The position numbers were made by a program, and so were the translations under genes. Shown piece after piece: positions 12,543 through 23,171 of a stretch of DNA of 64,000 nucleotides. Source of the stretch: Dendrolimus kikuchii (taxonomy: Eukaryota > Arthropoda > Insecta > Lepidoptera > Lasiocampidae); contig CM034401.1 of the NCBI GenBank assembly GCA_019925095.2, positions 12,808,338-12,872,337 on the forward strand, in the 5' to 3' direction. Numbering within the stretch: position 1 is the stretch's first letter; each line of letters starts with the position of its first letter. Below the pieces are notes generated by a model. It searched no databases and was not told where the DNA came from. It saw only the letters and a program-made list of their open reading frames with translations.

Positions 12543-14042
12543 GGTAAAATTGCATAAAGGCGGAACCTGAAAATTACGCATTTTTTGTATTCAAAGACTT
12601 TACATATGGTTTTCTATGGTACAATAACGACACTAAAATCATCGGTAAGCCATCATTTAGGCAAAAAATTAATAAACAATACAATTAATTACGAAATACG
12701 TGCATTATATTGCTAGAAATAATGTTCAATTTTAGCGTGACAACTTACCTACTAATTATAATAAAAACACAATTATTTTAATTTTGGGATTAGTCTGCAA
12801 ATGTAACATATATGACATGATCAAAATAATTAATAATTGTAAAATCAAATATTACGGCATTGCTAAAAAATCACGACATTTTGTAATTTGTAAGTAAAAC
12901 CTCAGATTAATAATATTGAGAGACAAAGTTTTTACCTCACTTTGCTAAATGTCAGGCAAAGGAACTAAATCCGTACAGCATGAATATCAATATTATTCAA
13001 TCAAACTGAACATCTTTGAATGACATAAAAATACGGAATTTTAGATTTTTCACATTATTGTGATTAAGATCATTATTGTATTTTTGTAGTTTGTATATAT
13101 AATTACCGACAACATGCAATACTAATGTTAGACAAACAATATATAGGTGTAAGGGGTGGTCGAAGGTGTAACCAGTGACAAGGACAGTGGGTTAGGTTAG
13201 GTTATCTTTAGACCAAAGCCAGGCAGAACCGACTTTAACTTTTATTAAAATTATCAACGAATAAATGGAAACCAGTCGGTTCTGCCACTCGCCGGCCGCT
13301 ACCGCGGCACGCTCGCTTCGCTCGCTCGGCTCGTGGGCTTTGGTCTAAAGATAACCTAACCTAACCCACTGTCCTTGTCACTGGTTACACCTTCGACCAC
13401 CCCTTACACCTATACTTTGTTTTGCTTACATTGGTATTGCATATAGTCGGTATTTATATATACAAACTAGAAAAATATATTAATTATCTTAGTTACAATA
13501 ATGTGAAAAATCTAAAATTCCATACTTTCATGTCATCCAATGATCTTCAGATTGATTGAAAAATATTGATATACATGCTGTATGGATTTAGTGTCTTTGC
13601 CTAACAAGTAGCAAAGTGAAGTAAAAACTTTGTCTCTTAATATTATTAATCTGAGGTTCGTACCTACCAATTAGAAAAATATGGTGGTTTTTTAGCAATG
13701 CCGTAATAGGGTGAATTTTATAATGATTAATTATTTTGGTCATGTCATATATGTTACATTTGCAGATTAATCCCGAAATTAAATAAGTGATTGTGTTTTT
13801 ATCTACAACTAGGTGAGTCATGACGCTAAAATTGAACATTGGATTTTTAGTTATATGATGTAGGTTTTTAACGTAATTAATTGTATTCTTTTTTAATTAG
13901 CGGAGGGTTGTCAGGAGCCTTAGAATGACAGTGTTTGACCGATAATTTTAGTGTCCTTATTACACCATAGCACACCATATTTATAGTCTTTAAATACAAA
14001 AAAACGCATAATTTTCAGGTTCCGTGTTTATGCAAATTTACC
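12543..14042. repeat. 1.5-kb palindrome (long inverted repeat)
   Basis: The left arm is about 12543-13220 and the right arm about 13336-14042, with a 115-bp spacer. Landmarks match in reverse complement all along the arms. CCTGAAAATTACGC (12565) pairs with the region at 14010-14024. CACTAAAATCATCGG (12631) pairs near 13940. CAAATGTAACATATATGACA (12798) pairs near 13748. CCTCAGATTAATAATATT (12900) pairs near 13640. The outer arms look roughly 80-85% identical by eye with small gaps, while the inner 79 bp are identical. Outside about 12543 and 14042 the symmetry stops. It lies in an intron of the Beat-like gene, so a primary transcript crossing it could fold into a long double-stranded RNA hairpin. 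It may be an old foldback transposon or an inverted duplication. Confidence 0.85.
13142..13414. mobile_element. Inner foldback element with perfect 79-bp inverted ends
   Basis: 13142-13220 and 13336-13414 are exact reverse complements, beginning TATAGGTGTAAGGGGTGG. Each arm contains GGGTTAGGTTAGG (two TTAGG units, the insect telomere repeat). The spacer has its own inverted pair GGCAGAACCGACT / AGTCGGTTCTGCC and a CGCTCGCTTCGCTCGCTCG stretch. A TA on each side could be a target duplication, which would make this a separate, younger MITE sitting at the centre of the larger palindrome. Confidence 0.7.
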
Positions 14043-14318
14043 TTCACTTTTTTCTCAGAGAAAATTTCGCAGACAAATTTCCTCTTTTGTATTATTATCT
14101 TGATATCGCTTCGCTTTCTACGAATACTGCCTACTTATAATAAAGCCAATTCGAGGGAAATTGAGTAACAAATGTCATGAACGATAGCTTACCTTAATTC
14201 ATATTATTATGATAACACTTGGAGTTTCGAATCCAGCCCGTTTACTTAGATTTAGATATATGTGATATGATTATGTAAAGATACTTTAGTGTCCAATAAA
14301 GATATGCATTTTTTAATT

Positions 14319-14694
14319 CTAGCTGACGCGAGCCCATTTCACTGGGCGTCATTAAAAATACACATGCGCTCACGCATACACACACACAAATCACGCACAC
14401 ACGCATATCAAAGTTTAATTAATTCATAAACGCAGTATTCGCAGTGCCTCGTTCGAGGATGTGCGCAATTCTTGCATGGAACGTTACTACTGTTACATAT
14501 TTGACAGGAGTTCCCGTGCCCACTTCACCGGGGGTAAGAAATATTATTAATCACAATCAAATATAGCTTATATCGCTCGGGAATAATGTAGTTTCCCACT
14601 GGTCATAGAATTTTTAAAATGGGTTCAGTAGTTCCGAAGATTATCCCGAACATCTAAACTCACAAAGTTTACCTCTTTATAATATTAGTATAAA
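14319..14694 (-). mobile_element. Non-autonomous Helitron-like element
   Basis: On the minus strand it begins TATACTAATATTATAAAGAG near 14694. It ends with the hairpin GCCCAGTGAAATGGGC followed by TCGCGTCAGCTAG at 14319. Hairpin plus CTAG is the Helitron 3' signature. The base after CTAG is A, not the usual T, so the end may have mutated. It contains a (CA)n-like stretch at 14365-14400. Confidence 0.6.
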
Positions 14695-14718
14695 CATGCA
14701 TTACAGTACCTGCCTTAC

Positions 14719-14952
14719 CTTAGCCATCTCTTCACTCTGCGCCTCCTTTAAAGTGCACTTATGGTGCTTGGTAAGATTAACTGGTGGTGGAAGTGTGGTC
14801 TCACTGACCAACGCCCAGTATTTGGCTGTATAATTGAATTCAGGTGCTATGTACCGATGCTGATGCTTTCTGTGTCTGTATCCGCCCCCACCTTTCGTCC
14901 GTGTCGAACTCGATACTCGGTATGAGAAATATTTTATCGATTCCTCGGGAAC
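14719..14952 (-). CDS. beat: Beat-like gene, 78-codon exon of the Ig2 region
   Basis: 234-bp exon, exactly 78 codons in phase 0 at both ends, with acceptor TTTCTATCCAG at 14953 and above, and donor AAG|GTAAGG. The product starts VPEESIKYFSYRVSSSTRTK and continues with a glycine/histidine/arginine-rich insert (GGGGYRHRKHQHR), then NYTAKYWALVSETTLPPPVN and the segment up to KEAQSEEMAK. Two N-glycosylation sequons (NYT, NLT) are visible. In Beat proteins this region lies between the WY of the second Ig domain and its later cysteine. The basic insert makes the domain longer than a minimal Ig fold, so it is probably an extended loop. Confidence 0.85.
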
Positions 14953-15550
14953 CTGGATAGAAATATTTAACTGTTTAGTGACTTATCTAACGGCTCAAAA
15001 TGGAACTTAACTAATTTTTTCATAATTTGTCTATAGAATAAAATCTTTGATGCGTATTAGAACGTATCTCACTAGATATAGATACGCATGTGATATTTGA
15101 CATTTCAAAACTACATATTCTTATAATTTTCGAAGCCCGTACTTTACTAGAACTATTTTCTATATAAGTACTTCCAGTATTTCCTTGAGTTTTCGCGACT
15201 AGTACCTACTAATAATTAAAATGAACAAGTTGGAGGTAGGTTAAATAATAATCAACAGTACTTATTGACACTTGACATCTTTAGTCTTTCGTCGTCACGG
15301 CTTCTAAAAAGTGGTCGAAACATCAAAATACAAATCAAATAAATAAAATGCCGCACTTAAAACAACTAAAACGTAGTTTTAAGTATAAGTAATTCAACTT
15401 GTAATGTAATTCTACATATTTTATGTGTATTCACTTGACTCGTCATGAGACGTATCCCATTTTCAAATCATCAAATCAAGTGTGATTCTATATAAAATTT
15501 CATAATGACATGATGATAACTGAACCATTACTAAACTATACCCCAATTTG

Positions 15551-15746
15551 AATTACCTGGATTAAAATGACAGCTACAATCACTTTTTTTGATTCATAAG
15601 TGAGTTGCGTGAGTTTAATCAAAAACTCACCACTGTGCGTTGAATCGTACAAAATGTTTATAGGGTTCAACTCACAGTGGTGAGTAGCTCCAAGCTTGCA
15701 ACATAAAAAAAGGCAGATCGCAGCTGTCATTTTAGTTCAGGTAATT
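15551..15746. mobile_element. Foldback MITE, family 1, copy 1
   Basis: The ends are AATTACCTGGATTAAAATGA and the reverse complement of TCATTTTAGTTCAGGTAATT, with CAGCT and an A/T run following on each side. The inner part also folds on itself through CTCACCACTGTG and CACAGTGGTGAG. About 196 bp. Copies at 37389 and 54996. Confidence 0.8.
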
Positions 15747-16117
15747 AACAATCACAGTATAACTGAACAAGGTCACCAATATAAAAAAAATCTTCACATT
15801 TCAATATTAATATGAAACTATCATGTAATAGTTTTGACGGATATTTTTTTTTCTAAAGTTGTTTAGCATTCTTGGACGGTTTATTAATTTAGTTGACAAA
15901 CTAGCAGCACTTTGTATAGGGACAGAACAACAAAGATATTATAAGCAGTCCCATTGATATTCAAATTTGCTTTGTTTTACAATACTTATAGTTATCTGCT
16001 TCAAACCAAGTTTCCTCACTTCTAAAGTTTAGATAAAAGTCGATTTACAAAACAATATGAGGCACCTATTCCCTTATTTAAATAAAATATCCCTAAAGGT
16101 GATAAAATTATTAAAAC

Positions 16118-16232
16118 ATATCGCGGCATCAGTGCAGGGGCTTTTTTGTTCATTATATTTTCGTGAACATTGTTACATATACGTAATACTTAAAATGTAG
16201 TTACAAGGTCCTGCACTAACACCGACGATATA
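16118..16232. mobile_element. Short MITE, family 2, copy 1
   Basis: The left end ATATCGCGGCATCAGTGCAG and the reverse complement of the right end (ATATCGTCGGTGTTAGTGCA) match as terminal inverted repeats of about 25 bp. The right arm continues as GGACCTTGTAACTACATTTT, identical in style to the copy at 58763. Confidence 0.75.
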
Positions 16233-16351
16233 TGAAATCTTTGTCCAGTTCAAAAGGACGGGGCAACTGTTCAGTCTTCAGCGTAATATATTTAGAATAG
16301 CCAGTTTACATGTATCTAAACCTATTAAATGATAAACAACGAAGAGCATAC

Positions 16352-16485
16352 CTTCTCATTATCAATATACCAGGTGAGGCGAGGTGCGGGGGCGGCGGGG
16401 GCGCTTGTGCAATTTGCTCGAAGTAGACCACCTACTACAACATCAGGCTTCCCGAACGTAATGATGGGAGGATGCTTCTGTGCAT
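16352..16485 (-). CDS. beat: Beat-like gene, exon opening Ig domain 2
   Basis: 134-bp exon with acceptor ACTTTTAG at 16486 and above, and donor GAGAAG|GTATGC. Its first two bases join the last T of the previous exon to make Tyr, so the junction reads QLTVV-Y-AQKHPP, the usual Beat link between the two Ig domains. It encodes 44 further residues including GGLLRANCTSAPAAPAPRL and TWYIDNEK, with the first Cys and the conserved Trp of the second Ig domain and an NCT glycosylation sequon. It ends in phase 0, matching the next exon. An alanine/proline-rich, GC-rich patch (APAAPAP) is locally unusual but keeps frame. Confidence 0.9.
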
Positions 16486-16715
16486 CTAAAAGTAAAGTAT
16501 TATTTGAAAATATACCTCCTATACAATCCAAAGTAATTGTAAACGACGCGCGACGGTACTGGTTTTTCGCCATTAATTTTAAAATATATAAATGATTATT
16601 TTCTTACTGTACAGGCTCTGTAGACAAGTGGCAATAGCACTGAATGAATAAAATAGAACATTTATGGGAATGATAATGGTTACGCTAAATATTATGTCCT
16701 TATAAATCCTTCGCT

Positions 16716-17078
16716 GTGCAGGCTGTCTGCCTTTGGAACTCTTTACACGTAGATGTCAGAAAAGCTAAATCACTTGCCATATTTAAAAAATCTGTCAAAA
16801 ACCATTACCTTAGTTTGTAATAAAATATTTTTTTTTCTATTCTTCTTAACTAAGCTGTTTACTGTCCATATTGTACTGTTCTTCCTTTTTTATTTTACTT
16901 CTTTTTAATTTAATCATACATAAGTTGTTAAAAGTATCCTCTCAGTCAGGGTGCCTGGAAGAGATCACTTAAAGCGATAAGGCCGCCCTTTGTCTTGCCG
17001 TAAAATCATTATTATTTATTCTGTAATTGTTTATTTGGTTAACAATAAAGTGTTTTCTATTCTATTCTATTATATGGC
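16716..17078 (+). mobile_element. Jockey/CR1-like LINE 3' end
   Basis: The frame ending at 16820 reads WNSLHVDVRKAKSLAIFKKS then VKNHYLSL and a TAA stop, the usual C-terminus of Jockey/CR1-type LINE ORF2. It is followed by a 3' UTR with a small hairpin around GAGATCACTTAAAGCGATAA and ends in (TTCTA)n near 17070. The same UTR motif occurs near 56975. This is a 5'-truncated insertion, antisense to the Beat-like gene. Confidence 0.8.
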
Positions 17079-18130
17079 ATTCCCATACATTTTCATTCTA
17101 TTCGTTTAGCACTAATGCCACTTGTCTACGGAGCCCGGAGTAAATTCTATTTCTATGAGAACTACGATTACTACTACGAATATTGTCTAAATATACAAAA
17201 AACATATAATAATAAACATAATTTGAAACAATGACAATGTTAAATCTAATAGGCTCTTATATCATACAAAACTTGTTTATTTCCTTCGGGACATGCAAAC
17301 GGGAATAAATATGAAGGCGGTAAATTATAATAACAAATACAGTTGTGGAACACAGAACTCCTTCGTGTTGTATTATAGCAGTCTTTGTGTCTCATTTTCA
17401 CGTAGAAACAACGTAATACACGGGACATAATTTAGTTAGCTTTCCTTGTTATCTCGGTTGATATAGGTATTTGTTGGCACCTTATTATAAGCTGAGCTGA
17501 TAACACAGTTCTCTCTTTAGAAATAATTTACTTTATGGAAATTTTCGCTACTCTGTAACCGAGACTATTTTCTATTAAGATCCTGTAGATATTTTGACAA
17601 AAACGGAACGCTTATAAAATAGGTGTGTCAGTTTGTCCGTATGTTTATGTAACCATGATACAGTTTGATTTTTCCAGACCACTGAGTATTTATGGATGAA
17701 GTTTAGCGAGAAGTTGTATTATATATATCTCAATAACTACTCAAAAACATAGTTCAAAGTAATTTTTTGAAGTATTTTTAACCTCTTCCATACCAGATTA
17801 CAATTTTTTTGTACTTGGGACGTAAATGTAGAATACATTCGCACGTCTGTATTAAATAAAAAAGCAATTAAGTAACACAATAATAACTTTTAAGAGTTGT
17901 CTAAGAACTTAATTAAAAGTATGTTTTAATGATTTTAAGCGCGGCATTTTAATTGATTTTTATTTCGACGTTTTGGCCACTTTTCAGTAGCCGTAATCAT
18001 GAAAGACAAAAATGTCAAATATCAATGAGTAATGTTAAAATGATTATTTAAAACGGAGATGTAATTTAAAAAAAAAAAAAAAATTGTAACACGACTTAAG
18101 ATTAAATACTAAAAATAAATATAATAAAAA

Positions 18131-18420
18131 TATATTTGGGGTGGAAACCCTGGGTCGGTGGGGTCCCAACGCTCTAAAGGTCTGCCGTGACGTCGCTAAA
18201 CATTTAGTAGACGTCACACACGACCAGAAGGCTGGTGTCTATTTTGCTCAAAGATTAAGCGTTGCTGTACAACGTAGCAACGCCGCCAGCCTTTTGGGAA
18301 CGTTCCCGGTAAGTGACAATGGTTTGAGACCAATATCTTATCTTTAGGTATTTTCCAATTTTTTATTTAGTTTTAGTTTTCATATAGTTTATTTTATATT
18401 CTTATAGTTTGTGGTTTATT
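18131..18420 (+). mobile_element. LINE ORF2 C-terminal fragment
   Basis: The frame from about 18139 encodes ETLGRWGPNALKVCRDVAKH, then AGVYFAQRLSVAVQRSNAAS and LLGTFP. This is the tail typical of one group of metazoan non-LTR retrotransposon ORF2 proteins (ETLGPWG...QRISIAIQRGNAASLLGT). Everything upstream is missing. A TTTTAGTT-rich 3' UTR follows. Confidence 0.75.
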
Positions 18421-19331
18421 TTTAAGTTTATATGTTTGTATAAACGTAATTGTAGTTTTATGTATTTTTCATCAAAAAACTTATTATGATGCAAAGGCTA
18501 TAACAAAATTAAATAAGCGAGCAATCATCTTTGCTGCACTCACAGTAAGTATTATATTATGTATATTTTAAATGACTATTAAATTGATTCAAAAGGCTAT
18601 GTAACTGTGTGTATTAAAATACAATATACAGATAAAAAACAAATTAAGCTTTATTAAAAATTAGAACTAAATAAACAAGGGTAAGTGTATAGTTTTAATT
18701 TTTACTAATCGAGAAATCTTATGAAAATACAACAACCTATGGCTTAGTATTATAAAATATGTTTCATTCCTCTTCGCTATTTGCTACAGCATTGTATAAC
18801 AGCTTAATATGCTGTTACCCTTAACATGTATAAAATTTCTAACTTAGATTTTTTTTTTAAATCGTTATATAATTTCACTTTTGGTTAGACTTTAGTGAAT
18901 TTAGACTTTTCACACGAAATATATTTCGTTTGTATTTCGAATAAAACTCTTACAAACTTATCGGGTGTCCTATGCGGAGATCTTTTAGCAAATCGCTGAA
19001 TAAAGTAACTTATTTATGCTAATATTTCTACTTCGTATTCAGGTCTCACATCATAAAATCATATGAACATAAAGACTTTGTTTGGATATGTGCCATTGAA
19101 ATTTATTATTGAACCATAAATGAAAACAAATATTTATTTGGCTCTTGTATTTGTACAGCCATTATAATTTTCACACGATAAAATATTGATTTTTCGTATG
19201 TATTCCTGTAAGTAATTACTGTATATTTTATTTCCTTCCTAAATTATATTGTAAAACTCTCGTAGTAACAATATATGGAAAGACTAGAGCTTAAGTTATT
19301 GTCTATGAAACAATAAAAATGTATAATACTT

Positions 19332-19439
19332 ATTTCTTGTATAAGAGATATTTACGAGCAGCAAACGAGTTTTGCGCTGCACTAAGCCACACAGCGCGAT
19401 ACTCATCTGCTGCTCGTAAAGATCTCTTATACAAGAAAT
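19332..19439. mobile_element. 108-bp hairpin (palindromic MITE)
   Basis: ATTTCTTGTATAAGAGATAT and TTACGAGCAGC on the left are mirrored on the right as GCTGCTCGTAAAGATCTCTT and ATACAAGAAAT, with one or two mismatches. A second inner stem GCGCTG / CAGCGC closes the loop. No coding sequence. It could be a small foldback element. Confidence 0.8.
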
Positions 19440-19515
19440 GAGTTTTATTATGATAGTACTTCACTTAGGTAAGTTCGTTTAATTATATAATTATTTACTA
19501 AAGCTTCTGCACAAC

Positions 19516-19850
19516 AGGAGGCCCTAAAACGCCGCAAATACTCAGCCATCGGAAATAGCTACATATTTGCGGCTTTTGGGGTCGAGACCCTGGGACCATG
19601 GGGGGCTGAGGCGCACAAGCTTTATCGAGACATAGACAAACGTCTGGTGGATGTCTCACGTGACCAAAAGACTGGTTTATACCTCGGACAACGCATCAGC
19701 ATTGCCATTCAGAGAGGCAATGTGGCCAGTCTTTTGGGCACGTTTCCGACTGACAGCGGTCTAGAACTAGATTTTATACTTTAATTTTAGTTTGTATATA
19801 TAGTTTATTTTTAGATTATATTTAAAGCAATATAAAGCAGGGTAACAAAT
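19516..19850 (+). mobile_element. LINE ORF2 C-terminal fragment, second copy
   Basis: An open frame from about 19517 to a TAA at 19782-19784 encodes ALKRRKYSAIGNSYIFAAFG, VETLGPWGAEAHKLYRDIDK and GQRISIAIQRGNVASLLGTF. It is the same family tail as at 18131 but a separate and better-preserved copy, followed by a similar TTTAG-rich 3' UTR. Confidence 0.8.
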
Positions 19851-21285
19851 GAATATTAAATAGTTATATTTACTAAATGAAATGTAAATAAATTAATATG
19901 GATAGTAATCCCTGTTACAAATACCTTGAAACTAAATACAAGACTATGAATGGTTCATGAAAAGTCTAACGAAGTTATTTTATTGCACTTGGCACCCATT
20001 TTACTTGTAACGATACCACTAACTCATAAATATGGACACAGTTATGCAAATCTTAATCAACCCATAACTTTGAAAAAATTGAGCTAAGTACCTACACAGA
20101 ACTGCTTTATATTGCGTGTTCTATATGTTAAGTACTAAAAATATTCAAGCTATCATTAATCTTTATGCAATATAATTTTAGGAAAAATGTTATCTTAGGT
20201 GTTGTAGAATCCTTGATTGAAACTACACACTTTATATAGGTACTTGATTTATTTCATCCCTTGATATGGATGGAGATGCCTTGATATGCACCGCTGAGCA
20301 CGCGCGTACGCTATCTTGATAAGCGACGTTCGTACTGATGGTAAAAGCAATGTTCACCTCAAATGCTGAGTCGGGAAAATGTACGTACTTGCTTCGTACA
20401 AGTATTCTACGCATGATTTATAAACAGCGAAATTATCAAACAACTGTTATTGTTTCTGACAGCGAACTTGTCTTTTTGATTTTTTGGTATTTCTTTTTTC
20501 AATAAGATTTTTCGTATTCTATATACTACAAACAAACAAACAAAATTGGTGTTGATACAGAAATCTAAGTGTTTCAATCAAAATTTAGGAGACCTATGAA
20601 CATGTATACCATTGGTTAGTTCTAGTTTGCTTAACTATTCAATTCCAATTGTGATTTTAGACCTTATAATAGAATAAATAATACATAAACATATATGTAT
20701 TCATGTTGAAAATAGTATTCGTTTAAAAAGAAAATTCATACTATGCCCGAAACATTGAATGTACACGGTGATGGATAGACTAAATATCACAATAACACGG
20801 TTATTATACCATGGAGCACACCCATACTAGATGTTATATTATATAATAAAGTCTACGCATTTTCTGAACTAGGGTGGTGTAATAGAAGGCAGAGAGCCGG
20901 TATCTATAGCTAGGCCTCTTCCACCTTTTATATCGGGTCCTATCCTACATGCAGAGTGATGGTTTAGGTTTTATGCCTTTTTTTATAGAACAATACTCAA
21001 TACTGACGTGCATTGTTATGACATACACTACACCGCTAGTGTCCGACGATAAATGAAAATTCTATGTATTTACATAGTACCGGCTCGCTGTGAATTATTA
21101 ATGAAACAAATCGACTAAAGTGGAATTCTAACAAAGTACAAATTAAAAAACCCTTTCAAATGCACTAGAAGTAACTGGGTAGAATTCATTTTAATTTGGA
21201 AGTATTATTATTCCCGTATTATCAGTTTATGCTTCGGTATTATTGTACCACACATGCTTACAAACTTAGAATTCATGTAACTCAC

Positions 21286-21421
21286 AGACAACAGTCAACT
21301 GGTGTGGAAGTGAGGCGGCTGTGAATATCGGAGTCTCAAGGGATACCTCACACCAATACAGTCCTGACGCTGAAGGGTCCAGATTGTCTATAGTAATGGA
21401 GTTCTCAGTTACAAGGGACAT
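21286..21421 (-). CDS. beat: Beat-like gene, exon with end of Ig domain 1
   Basis: 136-bp exon, the most upstream one found. The acceptor is TTTACAG at 21422 and above; the exon begins ATGTCC and ends at T|GTGAGT, a consensus donor. It encodes 45 residues: MSLVTENSITIDNLDPSASG, LYWCEVSLETPIFTAASLPH and QLTVV. The NLDPSASGLYWCEVS motif is the F-strand Tyr-x-Cys of the first Ig domain of Beat proteins, and SLETPIF corresponds to the conserved S.E.P.F segment. It ends in phase 1 and joins correctly to 16485. The ATG here is an internal Met, not a start: about 100 residues of signal peptide and first Ig half should lie upstream and were not found. Confidence 0.9.
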
Positions 21422-23171
21422 CTGTAAACGAAAACTTATGTTATATCTTATTAATATTTTATATCTGAAATAAAGTATTAGGGTATTTTTTTGTATGACG
21501 CTATATGAATGCACTTTTTAAAAGAGTTCCAAGCAATAAATTTATTTTTGTGTTTCAAATCTTTTTATATTTAACGTTTTTTCAAATAGGTATGTAGATT
21601 AAATGCATTTACTAGTCGGAGAGGCTAATCGAGCTACTTATAGAATGAAGGATTTTTACAAAGATTTATTATGTGTATGTACAGTACAGTAAATACAGTT
21701 ATAAGTTTCTTGTTAAAGTCTAAATAATAATATAATTCTGACGAATAACATAGTTATGAATAAAATAATTTAGCTACATTTTATAAAAATTGAATAAAAG
21801 CGTTTGTTGTATTTTTATTATTTTGTTAATAAGCAAAAGCATGGAAGAAAATTTTCTTTTTCCGTGTCAATAGTAGAAAAATCGAGTATGACTTAAATTT
21901 TAAAATTGTTTTTGAAACGACACTAATATATGAATTAGAAAATATGTAGGAACTAAAACCACTACTTTTTAAAATGGTGTTATCGTATTTACAATTAACA
22001 TTTACACTCACTTAAAACAAAATCAAAGCTAAAATGTACCTATACTAATAATATGTACAGTTTTACTAAATTATAACAACTTAAACAATATTTTTATATA
22101 TTTTTATAACAAACATTTGAATTTCTCAATTATTTCTATATTATAACCTACATACTGAATAGTCATTCTTCCTCAAACTATTCCTTAACCATCATCCATT
22201 GTTATGGAAAATCCAGTGAACAAAGAAGCACTCGTAACTAGGCCCTATAAATAAAGAGGTTTGTCTCGACCGAAAATCTACATAAATCTTAGAGTTTCCC
22301 CCACGAGTGTACGGATGTTCTCGTGGCAGCTGAGCTTGCTTTTAGTGCTCGCTACAGAAGAATAAAGCGACTTTTGTGATTTATTACCAACCTAATCGAA
22401 ATAATATTAAATGCATTAAAATTATTGTACGTAGTTACGTAGATCACTAAAACTATTTACAACGATTCTTTAAGTGATTGTACATCTTATCAACATAGAA
22501 AAAGAATACTTCTAGAGATAACAGTCGACCAATAAAAAACGTACGTAACTCAGACAAGCTCGTAAAACCTACTTAACTAGACGGAGCTGTAGGTAATTAT
22601 TATTTTGCTTTTTGACCTTTTAGTACTTATACAACATTTTTCAGACCAATTTAGTTAAAAAATTACAAAGGAATCTCAAAAAGACTTACTAAACTAAAAT
22701 TTTAAATATTTCTAACAAAATAATGCCTTCTAAAAAGTTTGTACAAGTTTTTAAATCTTTGTCATCGTTTTCTTTTAAATTATAAAACGAAAAGTGAGGA
22801 AATTGCTAATTCGTCGTTACATAATACATATTATAATGTTAAGGAAACCTTTTAAATCTTAAGCAATTTCTTAACCAGTATTTAGTAAAAATCTTACTTA
22901 TAAACGTCTCTTAACCCGAGACCCGAGACCTATTTCAAGCAATGGCTAAGAGCCAAGATGATATTTTTTACGTGAATCAGCTGAACGTCAGCTGTCACAA
23001 TCACAAGATGCAGATAAAAAAAAATGTAACTTTGAAAACAACATTTATGCCCTTTTTGGTTATTTAGTAGATTATTTCTATTACAGTCATATTTACTATT
23101 CAGATTTATTTTATCTGTATGCCTCTTATATTTTCAACAATCAATGCAAGTATTTAAGTGTTTGTTTTTAA
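21422..23171. other. Upstream Beat-like intron, nothing recognised
   Basis: AT-rich. I looked for the missing first Ig half (a WY-containing exon ending in phase 0) and did not find it. A small CCACGAG / CTCGTGG inverted pair lies at 22302-22327. Confidence 0.45.

Larger units (their letters stand above)
11051..14718 (-). other. Beat-like intron holding SINE, retroelement, palindrome and Helitron
   Basis: 3.7-kb intron between the 78-codon exon and the 57-codon exon. It contains a SINE-B copy (11196), a truncated family C retroelement (11429), the 1.5-kb palindrome (12543-14042) and a Helitron (14319-14694). The rest is AT-rich. Confidence 0.7.
14953..16351 (-). other. Beat-like intron with two MITEs
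   Basis: 1.4-kb intron containing the foldback MITE at 15551-15746 and the small MITE at 16118-16232. Otherwise AT-rich. Confidence 0.7.
16486..21285 (-). other. Large Beat-like intron with antisense LINE tails
   Basis: 4.8-kb intron. It carries LINE 3' ends on the opposite strand at 16716, 18131 and 19516, and a perfect-stem hairpin element at 19332. A GC-rich patch at 20260-20400 is not recognised. Confidence 0.7.

Noticed and set aside
13189..13205. Telomeric TTAGG repeat array
   Set aside because: Only two units, mirrored in the other palindrome arm, so part of the foldback element rather than telomeric DNA.
14365..14400. CRISPR-like or regulatory (CA)n array
   Set aside because: A short imperfect CA-rich microsatellite within a Helitron. 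No spaced direct repeats anywhere in the window resemble a CRISPR.
18300..18315. GGTAAGT donor-like site within the LINE tail
   Set aside because: It lies inside LINE coding sequence, where the paralogous copy has a different sequence, so it is not evidence for splicing.
19502..19530. Host exon with acceptor-like CTGCACAACAG before an open frame
   Set aside because: The encoded protein is a known type of LINE ORF2 tail with a paralogous fragment at 18131, so the splice-like site is considered chance.
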